Assembly: GCA_942491885.1 (NCBI GenBank)
Contig: CALOCQ010000008.1
Location: 682,001 to 746,000 of the forward strand
Reading direction: 5' to 3'
DNA length: 64,000 nt
From: CALBPI01 sp942491885
Lineage (GTDB): Bacteria; Pseudomonadota; Gammaproteobacteria; Steroidobacterales; Woeseiaceae
Shown: positions 24,466 through 32,728 of the stretch, piece after piece
Layout of the letters: each line of letters begins with the position of its first letter
Position numbering within the stretch: the first letter of the stretch is position 1
Program-made: the position numbers and the translations under genes
Notes under the pieces: model-generated
Database searches by the model: none
Told to the model about the DNA's origin: nothing
What the model saw: only the letters and a program-made list of their open reading frames with translations

Positions 24466-27400
24466 TCAGCGCTCCGCGCCGAAGGCTATACGCACATTGC
24501 CCGCACCCAGCAACGCATCAAGGTCATCGCGCAGCTTACGTGTCACTTTGACCCGCCACTGCTCACCCAGTGCCAGACGGCCGGCCTTGCCGCCAACGCG
24601 ATAGTCGACCACCACCTCGCAGTTGCCGCCGCGGTGTGGTGCGAGCACACTGTGCAGCTCGCGAATAAGCAAGGTTGTCGATGCATCATCGTCGCCGCGT
24701 GACACCGTCAACTTCATGCCACTCGCGCGCTCCTCGATAACGTGGTCAATATCGCGCAGGTGTTTAGCCGACAATGACCACGCATTGATAAACGAATCCC
24801 AGCGCAACGCGCCGCTGGCAATAACCACCGAGTCCTTGACCAAGAGGTGGCGCACCGAATCCGCAACCTCGGCGTACAGCTGAACCTCGAGCCGACCGCT
24901 ATCGTCGTCCAGCGTCAGCGTTGTACGATTGCCGCGCTTGCGGATATCAAAAATCAAACCTGCGGCGGTCGCATTGCGACGCGGCCTGGCGAAGGCATGT
25001 CCGCTGTCGGCCTCGGGCGGCGGTTTGATCGACGCCACGTCACCGAGCGAACCATTGGTCAATTGTGCGGCGATATCTCGATAAAGCTCGAACGGGTGTC
25101 CGCTCAGATAAAGCCCCAGCGCCTCTTTCTCGGCGCGCAAGCGATCGCCGTGATTCCATTCTGAAAAGTATTGCAGCGTCAGTGCCGGCGCCTCCTCGGT
25201 ATCCTGCGCCGCCGACATGCCGAATAAATCACTCTGGCCTGCGGCCGCAGCGCGCGCCGACTGCTCCGCGCTCTTGAGCGCCTGCGGCAGTTGCTCCATC
25301 AGCGTGCGCCGGTTCGCCCCGAGCCCGTCAAGCGCGCCGGACTTGATCAGCGACTCAAGCATGCGCTTGTTAATGCGCTCAGCATCAACGCGCCGACAAA
25401 ACGTCACGAGGTCCGTGAACGGCCCCTGCGCGTCGCGACTCTCCACGATGGCATCGATCGCAGCGCGACCGACGCCCTTGATCGCGCCGAGGCCATAACG
25501 AATATTGCTATCGTCGGCTGCGGTGAACTCGCAGAACGAACTATTGACGTCCGGTGCCTGCAACGTCAGCCGCAGAGCACGGCAGTCATCTTTCAATCCC
25601 ACAAGCTTGTCTGTGCTGTCCATATCCGACGACATCACCGCCGCCATGAATTGCGCCGGGTAATGCGTCTTCAGCCAGGCCGTGTGATAGGACAACACGG
25701 CATAGGCCGCAGAATGGGATTTATTGAAGCCGTAACCGGCAAATTTCTCCATCAGGTCGAAGATGTACTCGGCCTGCGCGCGATCAACATCGCGTGCGAC
25801 GCAACCTTCAACAAAAATGGTGCGCTGCTTGGCCATTTCCGAAGCTTTCTTCTTACCCATCGCGCGACGCAATAAATCAGCGCCTCCAAGCGTGTAGCCT
25901 GCCAATACCTGGGCGATCTGCATGACCTGCTCCTGGTAGAGGATCACGCCATAGGTCGGTTCCAGAACGGGTTTTAGGTCGGGATGCAGATAGTCGATTT
26001 CCTGACCGGCCTGGCCGTGTTTGCGGGCGATAAAATCATCCACCATGCCCGACTGCAACGGACCTGGGCGAAACAACGCCACCAACGCGACAAGATCGCC
26101 GAAACTGTCGGGGCGCAGACGCTTGATCAGGTCTTTCATGCCGCGCGACTCGAGCTGGAACACCGCCGTGGTCTGACACCGCTGCAACAAACCGAAGGTC
26201 CGCGCGTCGTCCATCGGCAAGGCGTTCAGATCAAGTGCCGGCTCACCGGCGCTTTCGCGCAAGTGATTTACCGCCGTCACCGCACGGTCGATAATGGTCA
26301 GCGTTCTCAGGCCAAGAAAGTCGAACTTGACGAGGCCCGCCGCTTCAACATCGTCCTTATCGAACTGCGTGACCAGATTGCCGCCACCCTGCTCGCAGTA
26401 CAGCGGCGTAAAGTCGGTCAGCTCGGTCGGCGCGATGACAACACCACCGGCGTGTTTGCCGGCATTGCGAACGCAGCCCTCGAGAGACTTGGCCAGATCG
26501 AGAATGCTTTTGACATCCTCGTCTTCCTCGTAGAGTCGCGCCAACTCCGGCTCATCATCGAGCGCCTTCGACAGCGTCATGCCCACTTCAAACGGAATGA
26601 GCTTTGCGATGCGGTCAACAAACCCGTAGGGAAACTCTAGAACACGCCCGGCATCGCGCACGACCGCCTTGGCCGCCATCGTGCCGTAGGTAATAATCTG
26701 CGAGACGCGCTGGCGCCCATAGTGCTCGGCAACATATGCGATCACACGGTCGCGTCCCTCCATGCAGAAATCAACATCGAAGTCAGGCATCGAGACGCGT
26801 TCGGGATTCAGGAAGCGCTCGAACAAAAGATCGTGTTCAAGCGGATCGATATCGGTGATACCGAGTGTGAATGCCACCAGCGAGCCGGCGCCCGAGCCGC
26901 GACCCGGCCCGACCGGAACACCGTTCTCACGCGCCCAGCGAATAAAGTCGGCGACGATCAGAAAATAGCCCGGGAAGCCCATTTGGCAAATCGTGTCCAG
27001 CTCGCGCTGCAGACGCGCGGCGTAGGTTTCCTCTTCACTGTCGTATTTCGCGCCGGCAGCGATCTTGCCGGCTAACCCTTCGGCCGCCTGCTTGCGCAGA
27101 TAGTCTTCGGCGGAACTGCCATCCGGCGTCGGAAACTCCGGCAAGTAGCTTTCGCCGAGCTCAAGGTCGAGGCTGCAACGCGCCGCAATCCCCACGCTGT
27201 TTTCGACCGCACCCGGCAAGTCGCTGAACAACGCATACATCTCGGCCGGTGAACGCAGGAACTGCTCGCGGCTGTAGTTGCGCGGCCGACCATGGTCCGC
27301 CAACGTGCGCCCCTGATGAATGCACACGCGTGCTTCGTGCGCGTCAAAGTCATCCGCACTGAGAAAGCGCACATCGTTGCTGGCGACAAGTGGAATCGCC

Positions 27401-28029
27401 AACGACTCGCCGATCGCCACCGCACGCCGCAGCCAGGCTTCCTCACCTTCACGCCCGGTGCGTGACACTTGCAGGTAATAGCGATCACCGAACAACTTGC
27501 GCCAGTAGTTGGCGCGCCGCTCACCCGCCGCGCGACCACGTGCCTGCGCAATCCGCGCAACGTCGCCGGCGAAGCCGCCGGAAAGCAAGATCAGCCCCGC
27601 GGTCGACTCCGCCGTCATCCAGTCGCGCTGAATGGTCGGCAGCCCATGACGCTGACCGTCGAGATAGCCCCGTGTAACGAGACGCGTCAGGTTTCGATAA
27701 CCCGCACGATTCTGGCACAGCAAAATAATAGAGTCCGTGATCTCCGGGTCTTTGTCATCGGACAGCGACAACTCAACACCGACGATCGGCTTGACGCCTC
27801 CCGCAAGTGCCTTCTTGTAGAACTTGACCATCGCGAACAAGTTGCCGGCATCGCTCAGTGCCACCGCAGGCATGCCGTTTGCACGCACTTCTTGCATGAG
27901 CTCCGGCACGCGCACCAGCCCGTCGATAATCGAATACTGGGTATGCACATGAAGGTGCACGAATCCGGCATTGACCGACTGACTGTTAGCCGGTCGCATC
28001 GGCACCACCTGTGCACCCGACGCCGCCAT
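24466..28029 (-). CDS. dnaE: DNA polymerase III subunit alpha
   Basis: Replicative polymerase subunit, about 1187 residues. The N-terminal PHP domain begins FVHLHVHTQYSIIDGL; the catalytic aspartates lie in PDFDVDFCMEGRDRVI, and VGPGRGSGAGSLVAF and FNKSHSAAYAVLSYHTAWLK are family signatures. OB and tau-binding regions follow. The start is ambiguous: the ATG at 28029 overlaps the rnhB stop by one base and has GGAG 9 bases ahead, while the ATG at 27999 has AGGTGG at 5 bases and gives a more usual short N-terminus. It sits in lpxB-rnhB-dnaE-accA as in E. coli. Confidence 0.97.
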   Translation of the reverse strand: MAASGAQVVPMRPANSQSVNAGFVHLHVHTQYSIIDGLVRVPELMQEVRANGMPAVALSDAGNLFAMVKFYKKALAGGVKPIVGVELSLSDDKDPEITDSIILLCQNRAGYRNLTRLVTRGYLDGQRHGLPTIQRDWMTAESTAGLILLSGGFAGDVARIAQARGRAAGERRANYWRKLFGDRYYLQVSRTGREGEEAWLRRAVAIGESLAIPLVASNDVRFLSADDFDAHEARVCIHQGRTLADHGRPRNYSREQFLRSPAEMYALFSDLPGAVENSVGIAARCSLDLELGESYLPEFPTPDGSSAEDYLRKQAAEGLAGKIAAGAKYDSEEETYAARLQRELDTICQMGFPGYFLIVADFIRWARENGVPVGPGRGSGAGSLVAFTLGITDIDPLEHDLLFERFLNPERVSMPDFDVDFCMEGRDRVIAYVAEHYGRQRVSQIITYGTMAAKAVVRDAGRVLEFPYGFVDRIAKLIPFEVGMTLSKALDDEPELARLYEEDEDVKSILDLAKSLEGCVRNAGKHAGGVVIAPTELTDFTPLYCEQGGGNLVTQFDKDDVEAAGLVKFDFLGLRTLTIIDRAVTAVNHLRESAGEPALDLNALPMDDARTFGLLQRCQTTAVFQLESRGMKDLIKRLRPDSFGDLVALVALFRPGPLQSGMVDDFIARKHGQAGQEIDYLHPDLKPVLEPTYGVILYQEQVMQIAQVLAGYTLGGADLLRRAMGKKKASEMAKQRTIFVEGCVARDVDRAQAEYIFDLMEKFAGYGFNKSHSAAYAVLSYHTAWLKTHYPAQFMAAVMSSDMDSTDKLVGLKDDCRALRLTLQAPDVNSSFCEFTAADDSNIRYGLGAIKGVGRAAIDAIVESRDAQGPFTDLVTFCRRVDAERINKRMLESLIKSGALDGLGANRRTLMEQLPQALKSAEQSARAAAAGQSDLFGMSAAQDTEEAPALTLQYFSEWNHGDRLRAEKEALGLYLSGHPFELYRDIAAQLTNGSLGDVASIKPPPEADSGHAFARPRRNATAAGLIFDIRKRGNRTTLTLDDDSGRLEVQLYAEVADSVRHLLVKDSVVIASGALRWDSFINAWSLSAKHLRDIDHVIEERASGMKLTVSRGDDDASTTLLIRELHSVLAPHRGGNCEVVVDYRVGGKAGRLALGEQWRVKVTRKLRDDLDALLGAGNVRIAFGAER

Positions 28030-28667
28030 CAGGCAGAACTCCGCGCCAGCGCGTTGCGTACAGGCGCGAAACTGCGTCGGTGTATCGCGCACGGGCCGTG
28101 CTCGCGCAGGGCTTCGAGATGCACCTTCGTGCCGTAGCCTTTGTGGCGCGCGAAGCCAAATTGCGGCCAGCGCTCATCGTACTCGCACATCATCGCGTCG
28201 CGCGCGGTCTTGGCGATGATCGATGCCGCACCGATAGCAACGTGACTGGCATCGCCGCCGATTATCGTCTCGACGTGCGCCTGCTCATGCGGCGGCGCAA
28301 ACGTTGGCGCGCGATTGCCGTCGACCAGAATCTGCGCCAGCGGCACCCTGATGCCGGCAATCGCGTCATGCATCGCGCGCAGGGTCGCCTGCAGAATATT
28401 GATCGTATCGATTTGCGCGGCATCGATAACCGCCACATGCCACGCGACGGCCGCCAACTTAATGTCGGCACACAATTGCTCGCGCCTTTTAGCCGTCAGC
28501 TTCTTGGAGTCATCGATCCCTTCTGGCACGGCGTCGGGCGCGAACACCACAGCGGCGGCGACCACCGGCCCCGCCAACGGGCCGCGTCCCGCCTCGTCGA
28601 CACCTGCGGCCAGAACACCAAACGGGGCAGAATCGAAATCCAGTGTGGTTTGAAACGAATCAGCCAT
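28029..28667 (-). CDS. rnhB: Ribonuclease HII
   Basis: Removes ribonucleotides from DNA. The 212-residue protein has GVDEAGRGPLAGPVVAAAV with the first catalytic aspartate-glutamate pair, then DSKKLTAKRRE, the VDGN motif and SIIAKTARDAMM. The ATG at 28667 overlaps the lpxB end by 8 bases; the frame continues 37 codons upstream inside lpxB without RNase HII likeness. It ends in a TGATG junction with dnaE. Confidence 0.96.
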   Translation of the reverse strand: MADSFQTTLDFDSAPFGVLAAGVDEAGRGPLAGPVVAAAVVFAPDAVPEGIDDSKKLTAKRREQLCADIKLAAVAWHVAVIDAAQIDTINILQATLRAMHDAIAGIRVPLAQILVDGNRAPTFAPPHEQAHVETIIGGDASHVAIGAASIIAKTARDAMMCEYDERWPQFGFARHKGYGTKVHLEALREHGPCAIHRRSFAPVRNALARSSA

Positions 28668-29850
28668 TTGCTGTTGCCAATACGGCCTCTGCGGCAAGCG
28701 CATCGGCGTCCTTATCCAGCATCGCGTGGACGCGAGCGAACGCACGGCGCATCGCATCGCAACGCTCCTCATCGTCAAACAGCAATTGCATCTCTTCGGC
28801 GAGGCGCGCAGGCGTCACGGCGTGCTGCAACACTTCGGTCACCATCGGTGCTTCCGTTAACAAATTTGGTAACGACACATTCGCCACCTTGATCAGCCCC
28901 AGAGCTTTGACGATCCGATAGGTTGAATTCGCGACCCGGTAGGCGACAACCATCGGTTTGCCGTGCAGTAACCCTTCCAGCGTCGCTGTGCCGGACGCCA
29001 TCAAGAGCGCGTCCGCAGCCTGCATACACAGCCGCGAATTGCCTATGCTGATGCGCAGGTTGTCGCCAAGCCCGGACTCGCGCGCAATGACAGAAAACGC
29101 ATCGGCGCCCGCCTTGTTCGCAAGCGGTGCAAGCACGGTCAGCGCAGGGTCGGTCTCGACCAGTCGTTTAGCCGCCAACGCAAAATCCCGCCCCAGGCGC
29201 TCGATCTCGCCGCGGCGACTGCCCGGCAGGATTGCTATCACCCGCCCTGCATCGGCAATCTTAAGCGTCGCCCGGGCCGCCTCAACATCAACCTGCATCG
29301 GTATTCGCCGCGCCAGCGGATGGCCGACAAAATCTGCGGTCACGCCGTGCCGGGCGTAGAAAAGCGGCTCGAAAGGCAGCAGACACAGAACACGATCGCA
29401 GGCGCGTGCAATCTTGCGCACCCGCCGCGCCCGCCACGCCCACACTGACGGGCTGACATAGTGAACCGTTGGCACACCCGCGCGTCGCAGCTTGAGCTCT
29501 AGGCCCAGATTGAAATCGGGCGCGTCGATGCCGACCAGAACGTCGGGCGGGTTAGCCTGCCAGCGATCGATCAGGCCACGCCGCAAACGCAACAATCGTC
29601 TCAGATCACCGAGCACCTCGGTCAATCCCATAACCGCCAGCTCATCCGCGTCGTGCCAGCAGTCCATGCCTGCTTCGCGCATACGCTCGCCGCCGACGCC
29701 TTCAAATGTCGCGTCTGGCACGCGCGCGCGGATCGCCTCGATCAGGCCACCGCCGAGCAGATCGCCCGACACTTCGCCTGCCACGAGCCCGATACGCACA
29801 ATCAGTTCACGGCCAGGGCTGCCAGCACCACTCGAATAAACGATGGGCAA
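28660..29850 (-). CDS. lpxB: Lipid-A-disaccharide synthase
   Basis: Glycosyltransferase that joins UDP-diacylglucosamine and lipid X into the lipid A disaccharide. It carries RIGLVAGEVSGDLLGG at the N-terminus, HYVSPSVWAWR, FVGHPLAR, ILPGSRRGEIERL and ASGTATLEG, all typical. No ATG is available near the start: I list TTG 29850 (10 bases after the lpxA stop), which gives 396 residues. GTG 29799, just before the conserved RIGLVAGE, gives 379 and is nearly as likely. It follows lpxA and overlaps rnhB. Confidence 0.96.
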   Translation of the reverse strand: MPIVYSSGAGSPGRELIVRIGLVAGEVSGDLLGGGLIEAIRARVPDATFEGVGGERMREAGMDCWHDADELAVMGLTEVLGDLRRLLRLRRGLIDRWQANPPDVLVGIDAPDFNLGLELKLRRAGVPTVHYVSPSVWAWRARRVRKIARACDRVLCLLPFEPLFYARHGVTADFVGHPLARRIPMQVDVEAARATLKIADAGRVIAILPGSRRGEIERLGRDFALAAKRLVETDPALTVLAPLANKAGADAFSVIARESGLGDNLRISIGNSRLCMQAADALLMASGTATLEGLLHGKPMVVAYRVANSTYRIVKALGLIKVANVSLPNLLTEAPMVTEVLQHAVTPARLAEEMQLLFDDEERCDAMRRAFARVHAMLDKDADALAAEAVLATANG

Positions 29851-29859
29851 GCTGCGTGC

Positions 29860-30636
29860 CTAGCGCACAATGCTACGCTCCGAGGCAGCCATTGATTCGA
29901 TCATCGGGGTCAGCACGGGCTGCTCCGGCTCGCGCTTGCGCAACTCCGCAAGGGCTTCCTCAAGCCTGAGCTTGCTGCGATAAACAATCTTGTAGGCATC
30001 CTTGATCTGGCGGACCTGTTCGGTTGTGAAGCCCCGGCGTCGCAAGCCCTCCGCGTTGATACCACGCGGCACTGCGGGCGTGCCCATGACCATTACGTAA
30101 GCCGGCACGTCCTTGCCGATGCCCGCGTACATGCCCATAAAGCTGTGCGCACCGATATGACAAAACTGATGCACACCCGAGAAGCCGCCGAATATCGCCC
30201 AGTCACCGACTTTGACGTGCCCGGCAAGTGTCGCGTTATTGGCAAGAATTACGTGATCGCCGATCATACAATCGTGGGCAATATGCACGTAGGCCATAAT
30301 CCAGTTGTCGTTGCCGATGCGCGTAACGCCTTCGTCCTGGGTTGTTCCGCGGTTAATCGTGCAGCTCTCACGCACCGTGTTGCGATCGCCAATTTCAAGA
30401 CGCGTCGGCTCGCCCGCATATTTCTTATCTTGCGGTGCGTCGCCAATCGATGCGAACGGGAAGAAATGGTTCTCACGACCGATCCGGGTCGGCCCACGCA
30501 CGACAACATGCGACTCAATGCGCGTGCCGTCGCCGATCTCCACATCGGCGCCGATAATAGAATACGGGCCAACGCTGACGTCTGCGCCTAATTTGGCGCC
30601 GTCTTCGATAATCGCAGTCGGGTGAATGCTGCTCAT
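29860..30636 (-). CDS. lpxA: UDP-N-acetylglucosamine acyltransferase
   Basis: First enzyme of lipid A synthesis; adds 3-hydroxyacyl to UDP-GlcNAc. The 258-residue protein consists of hexapeptide repeats of a left-handed beta helix (from IHPTAIIEDGAKLGADVSVG on), includes the catalytic-histidine region MAYVHIAHDCMIGDH, and ends with the helical C-terminal domain (RRRGFTTEQVRQIKDAYKIV). The ATG at 30636 is the family start; the open frame extends 71 codons further into fabZ. It lies 4 bases beyond fabZ. Confidence 0.98.
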   Translation of the reverse strand: MSSIHPTAIIEDGAKLGADVSVGPYSIIGADVEIGDGTRIESHVVVRGPTRIGRENHFFPFASIGDAPQDKKYAGEPTRLEIGDRNTVRESCTINRGTTQDEGVTRIGNDNWIMAYVHIAHDCMIGDHVILANNATLAGHVKVGDWAIFGGFSGVHQFCHIGAHSFMGMYAGIGKDVPAYVMVMGTPAVPRGINAEGLRRRGFTTEQVRQIKDAYKIVYRSKLRLEEALAELRKREPEQPVLTPMIESMAASERSIVR

Positions 30637-30640
30637 CTGA

Positions 30641-31102
30641 CTAGGCCTCGCCGGGCGCGCACATGAGCTCGGCCGAAGCGACCTTGGTGTCACCGACATA
30701 GGCTTCCGCACTAAACCGCCAGACACTGCGAATGCGTCGTAGCAGGCGGACCTCAAGACGCAGCTGGTCGCCTGGTTCAACAGGTTTTCTGAAGCGGGCT
30801 TTATCAATCCCGACGAAATAATACAGCGAATCCTTGCCCGGCCCTTCACCCGCGGTTGCGAACGCGAGGATGCCCGTGGCCTGAGCCAGCGCCTCGATGA
30901 TCAGGACGCCCGGCATCACCGGGCGCCCCGGAAAGTGCCCTTGAAAAAACGGCTCATTGAACGTCACGTTCTTTAATGCGCTGACCGTCTCGCCCGGCAC
31001 GCAACTGGTCACCCTGTCGATCAGCAGGAACGGGTAGCGATGCGGAATCAGCGCCATGATCTGGCGAATATCCAACGTATCGGCAAAGTTGTTATCAGTC
31101 AT
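30641..31102 (-). CDS. fabZ: 3-hydroxyacyl-[ACP] dehydratase FabZ
   Basis: Dehydrates 3-hydroxyacyl-ACP in fatty acid elongation and competes with LpxA for the same substrate pool. The 153-residue hot-dog protein has the catalytic pair His56 (FFQGHFPGRPVMPG) and Glu70 (LIIEALAQ), plus PHRYPFLLIDRV near the start. The ATG at 31102 gives the normal length; upstream frame overlaps lpxD and was excluded. Order lpxD-fabZ-lpxA-lpxB is standard. Confidence 0.98.
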   Translation of the reverse strand: MTDNNFADTLDIRQIMALIPHRYPFLLIDRVTSCVPGETVSALKNVTFNEPFFQGHFPGRPVMPGVLIIEALAQATGILAFATAGEGPGKDSLYYFVGIDKARFRKPVEPGDQLRLEVRLLRRIRSVWRFSAEAYVGDTKVASAELMCAPGEA

Positions 31103-31115
31103 ATCGGTGCCCGGA

Positions 31116-32132
31116 TTAAGTCTTGATGCTTTTCGCCAGCGTGGCGACGCGCCGTGCCAGCTTGTCCAGTTGCCTGAATCGCGCGACATTGCGCTGATGC
31201 TGGCGAATCTCTTCGTGCGGGAACACCCCGCCAAAAGTACCGGCCTCTTTGATGTCAGCGGTAACGGTGCAACGCGCGGTAATAATAACGTTATCGGCGA
31301 TCGACAGGTGGCCTGTCGTGCCGCTGTTGCCACCAAACACGCAATTACGCCCGATCGTTGTCGACCCGGCAATGCCGACCATGCCGGCCATCACTGTGTG
31401 CTCACCGATGACCGTGTTGTGGCCGATCTGTATTTGATTGTCGAGTTTGACACCGTTGCCGATCTGCGTGGGCTCTATCGCGCCGCGGTCGATGCTGGTG
31501 CAGGCACCGATCTCCACGTCGTCGCCGATCCGCACGCCGCCAACCTGCGGGACTTTCTCCCAGCCCTGCGGTCCGCGGGCAATGCCGAAACCGTCAGTAC
31601 CAACCACGGCGCCTGCATGCAACAGGCAACGCCGGCCGATATGCACGTCGTCCATGATCGTAACATTGGGCTCGATGCGCGAATGCTCGCCGATCCGGCA
31701 GCCGGCACCAACATAGCTTCCGGCACCGATCACAACACCTGATGACACAATCGTGCCCGAGCCGATGGTGACGTTAGCGCCGATCTGCGCACCAGCATCG
31801 ATAGTTGCATCATCGGCAACCGTCGCACCGCGACCGATGCCGGGCGCAATCGCCGCCGGCGGATACAACACTGCCGCCATCCGCGCATACGTCAGGTACG
31901 GATCCTCGGCGATAATAGCCGTTCCCGGCACGTCATCGACAAACGCCTCCGCGACAATAACGGCGGTCGCACCGCTACCAGCCAGGAATTGCCGATAGTG
32001 CGGATTCGACAGAAAGCTCAGCGCGCCTTCGCCGGCATTCTGCAACGTAGCTACGTGGGTGACGCTCGCGCCAGCATCACCCTGCACTTCGCAACCGAAG
32101 CGCACAGCCAGACTGCCAACGCTGGTAGCCAC
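31116..32132 (-). CDS. lpxD: UDP-3-O-acylglucosamine N-acyltransferase
   Basis: Adds the second 3-hydroxyacyl chain in lipid A synthesis. The 338-residue protein has the N-terminal uridine-binding domain (GEGALSFLSNPHYRQFL), a long run of hexapeptide repeats (about residues 105-280), the catalytic-region NNQIQIGHNTVIGEHT-like segment (LDNQIQIGHNTVIGEH), and a C-terminal helix. Start is GTG at 32132 with AGGGG about 8 bases ahead. It follows skp by 46 bases. Confidence 0.97.
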   Translation of the reverse strand: MATSVGSLAVRFGCEVQGDAGASVTHVATLQNAGEGALSFLSNPHYRQFLAGSGATAVIVAEAFVDDVPGTAIIAEDPYLTYARMAAVLYPPAAIAPGIGRGATVADDATIDAGAQIGANVTIGSGTIVSSGVVIGAGSYVGAGCRIGEHSRIEPNVTIMDDVHIGRRCLLHAGAVVGTDGFGIARGPQGWEKVPQVGGVRIGDDVEIGACTSIDRGAIEPTQIGNGVKLDNQIQIGHNTVIGEHTVMAGMVGIAGSTTIGRNCVFGGNSGTTGHLSIADNVIITARCTVTADIKEAGTFGGVFPHEEIRQHQRNVARFRQLDKLARRVATLAKSIKT

Positions 32133-32178
32133 TAGCGAACCCCTGCGGAGCGCGCCCTGCCCTGATGCTGCACTTTCA

Positions 32179-32715
32179 TTAGCCGCCGTTTTCGAACTCT
32201 GCGCTCAGCTGCTCGAGAATCTGGCCGGTAATGTTCACGCGCCCGCTGGCAAAAATAACGCCATCGCCAAACACGATGTCGTAGCCATTCTCACGCGCAT
32301 ATGAGTCTACCTGTGCCAGCAGTGTACGTTGCAGCTTGCCGAGTTCCTCGTTCTGACGCAGATTGCGGTCTTCCATGAATTCTTCCTGCAAACGCTGCAG
32401 CTCGCGCTGACCATCGCGCAGGTCACGCTCCATTGTGCGACGCTCGGCCTCGCCCATCACAGCCAGGTCGCGTTGCGCCTTCTCCGACAGATCTTCAAGC
32501 TCTTTCTGCTTCGCAAGCACGGAGCGCTCGCGCGGAGAGAACTCCTGCTGCAGGGCCTCCATTGACGCTTTAGTCTGCGGTGCGGCCTGCAGCAGTGCCT
32601 GGATGTTCACGACACCGATCTTGAGTTCCTGCGCACTAACCGCATTGGTGCCGAAAACACCCATAGCGACCAAGGCGAGCATCGCGATGTGATTGTATTT
32701 CTGTTGGTAGAACAT
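32179..32715 (-). CDS. skp: Periplasmic chaperone Skp (OmpH)
   Basis: Trimeric periplasmic holdase that ferries unfolded outer-membrane proteins to the Bam complex. The 178-residue protein starts with a signal peptide (ALVAMGVFGTNAVSA, cleaved before QE), followed by KIGVVNIQALLQAAPQTK and long charged helices (about residues 55-130) that form the tentacle coiled coil. The ATG at 32715 is chosen because it begins the signal peptide; 30 upstream in-frame codons run back into bamA. It is 13 bases after bamA, its functional partner. Confidence 0.95.
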   Translation of the reverse strand: MFYQQKYNHIAMLALVAMGVFGTNAVSAQELKIGVVNIQALLQAAPQTKASMEALQQEFSPRERSVLAKQKELEDLSEKAQRDLAVMGEAERRTMERDLRDGQRELQRLQEEFMEDRNLRQNEELGKLQRTLLAQVDSYARENGYDIVFGDGVIFASGRVNITGQILEQLSAEFENGG

Positions 32716-32728
32716 GGATTTATTACCC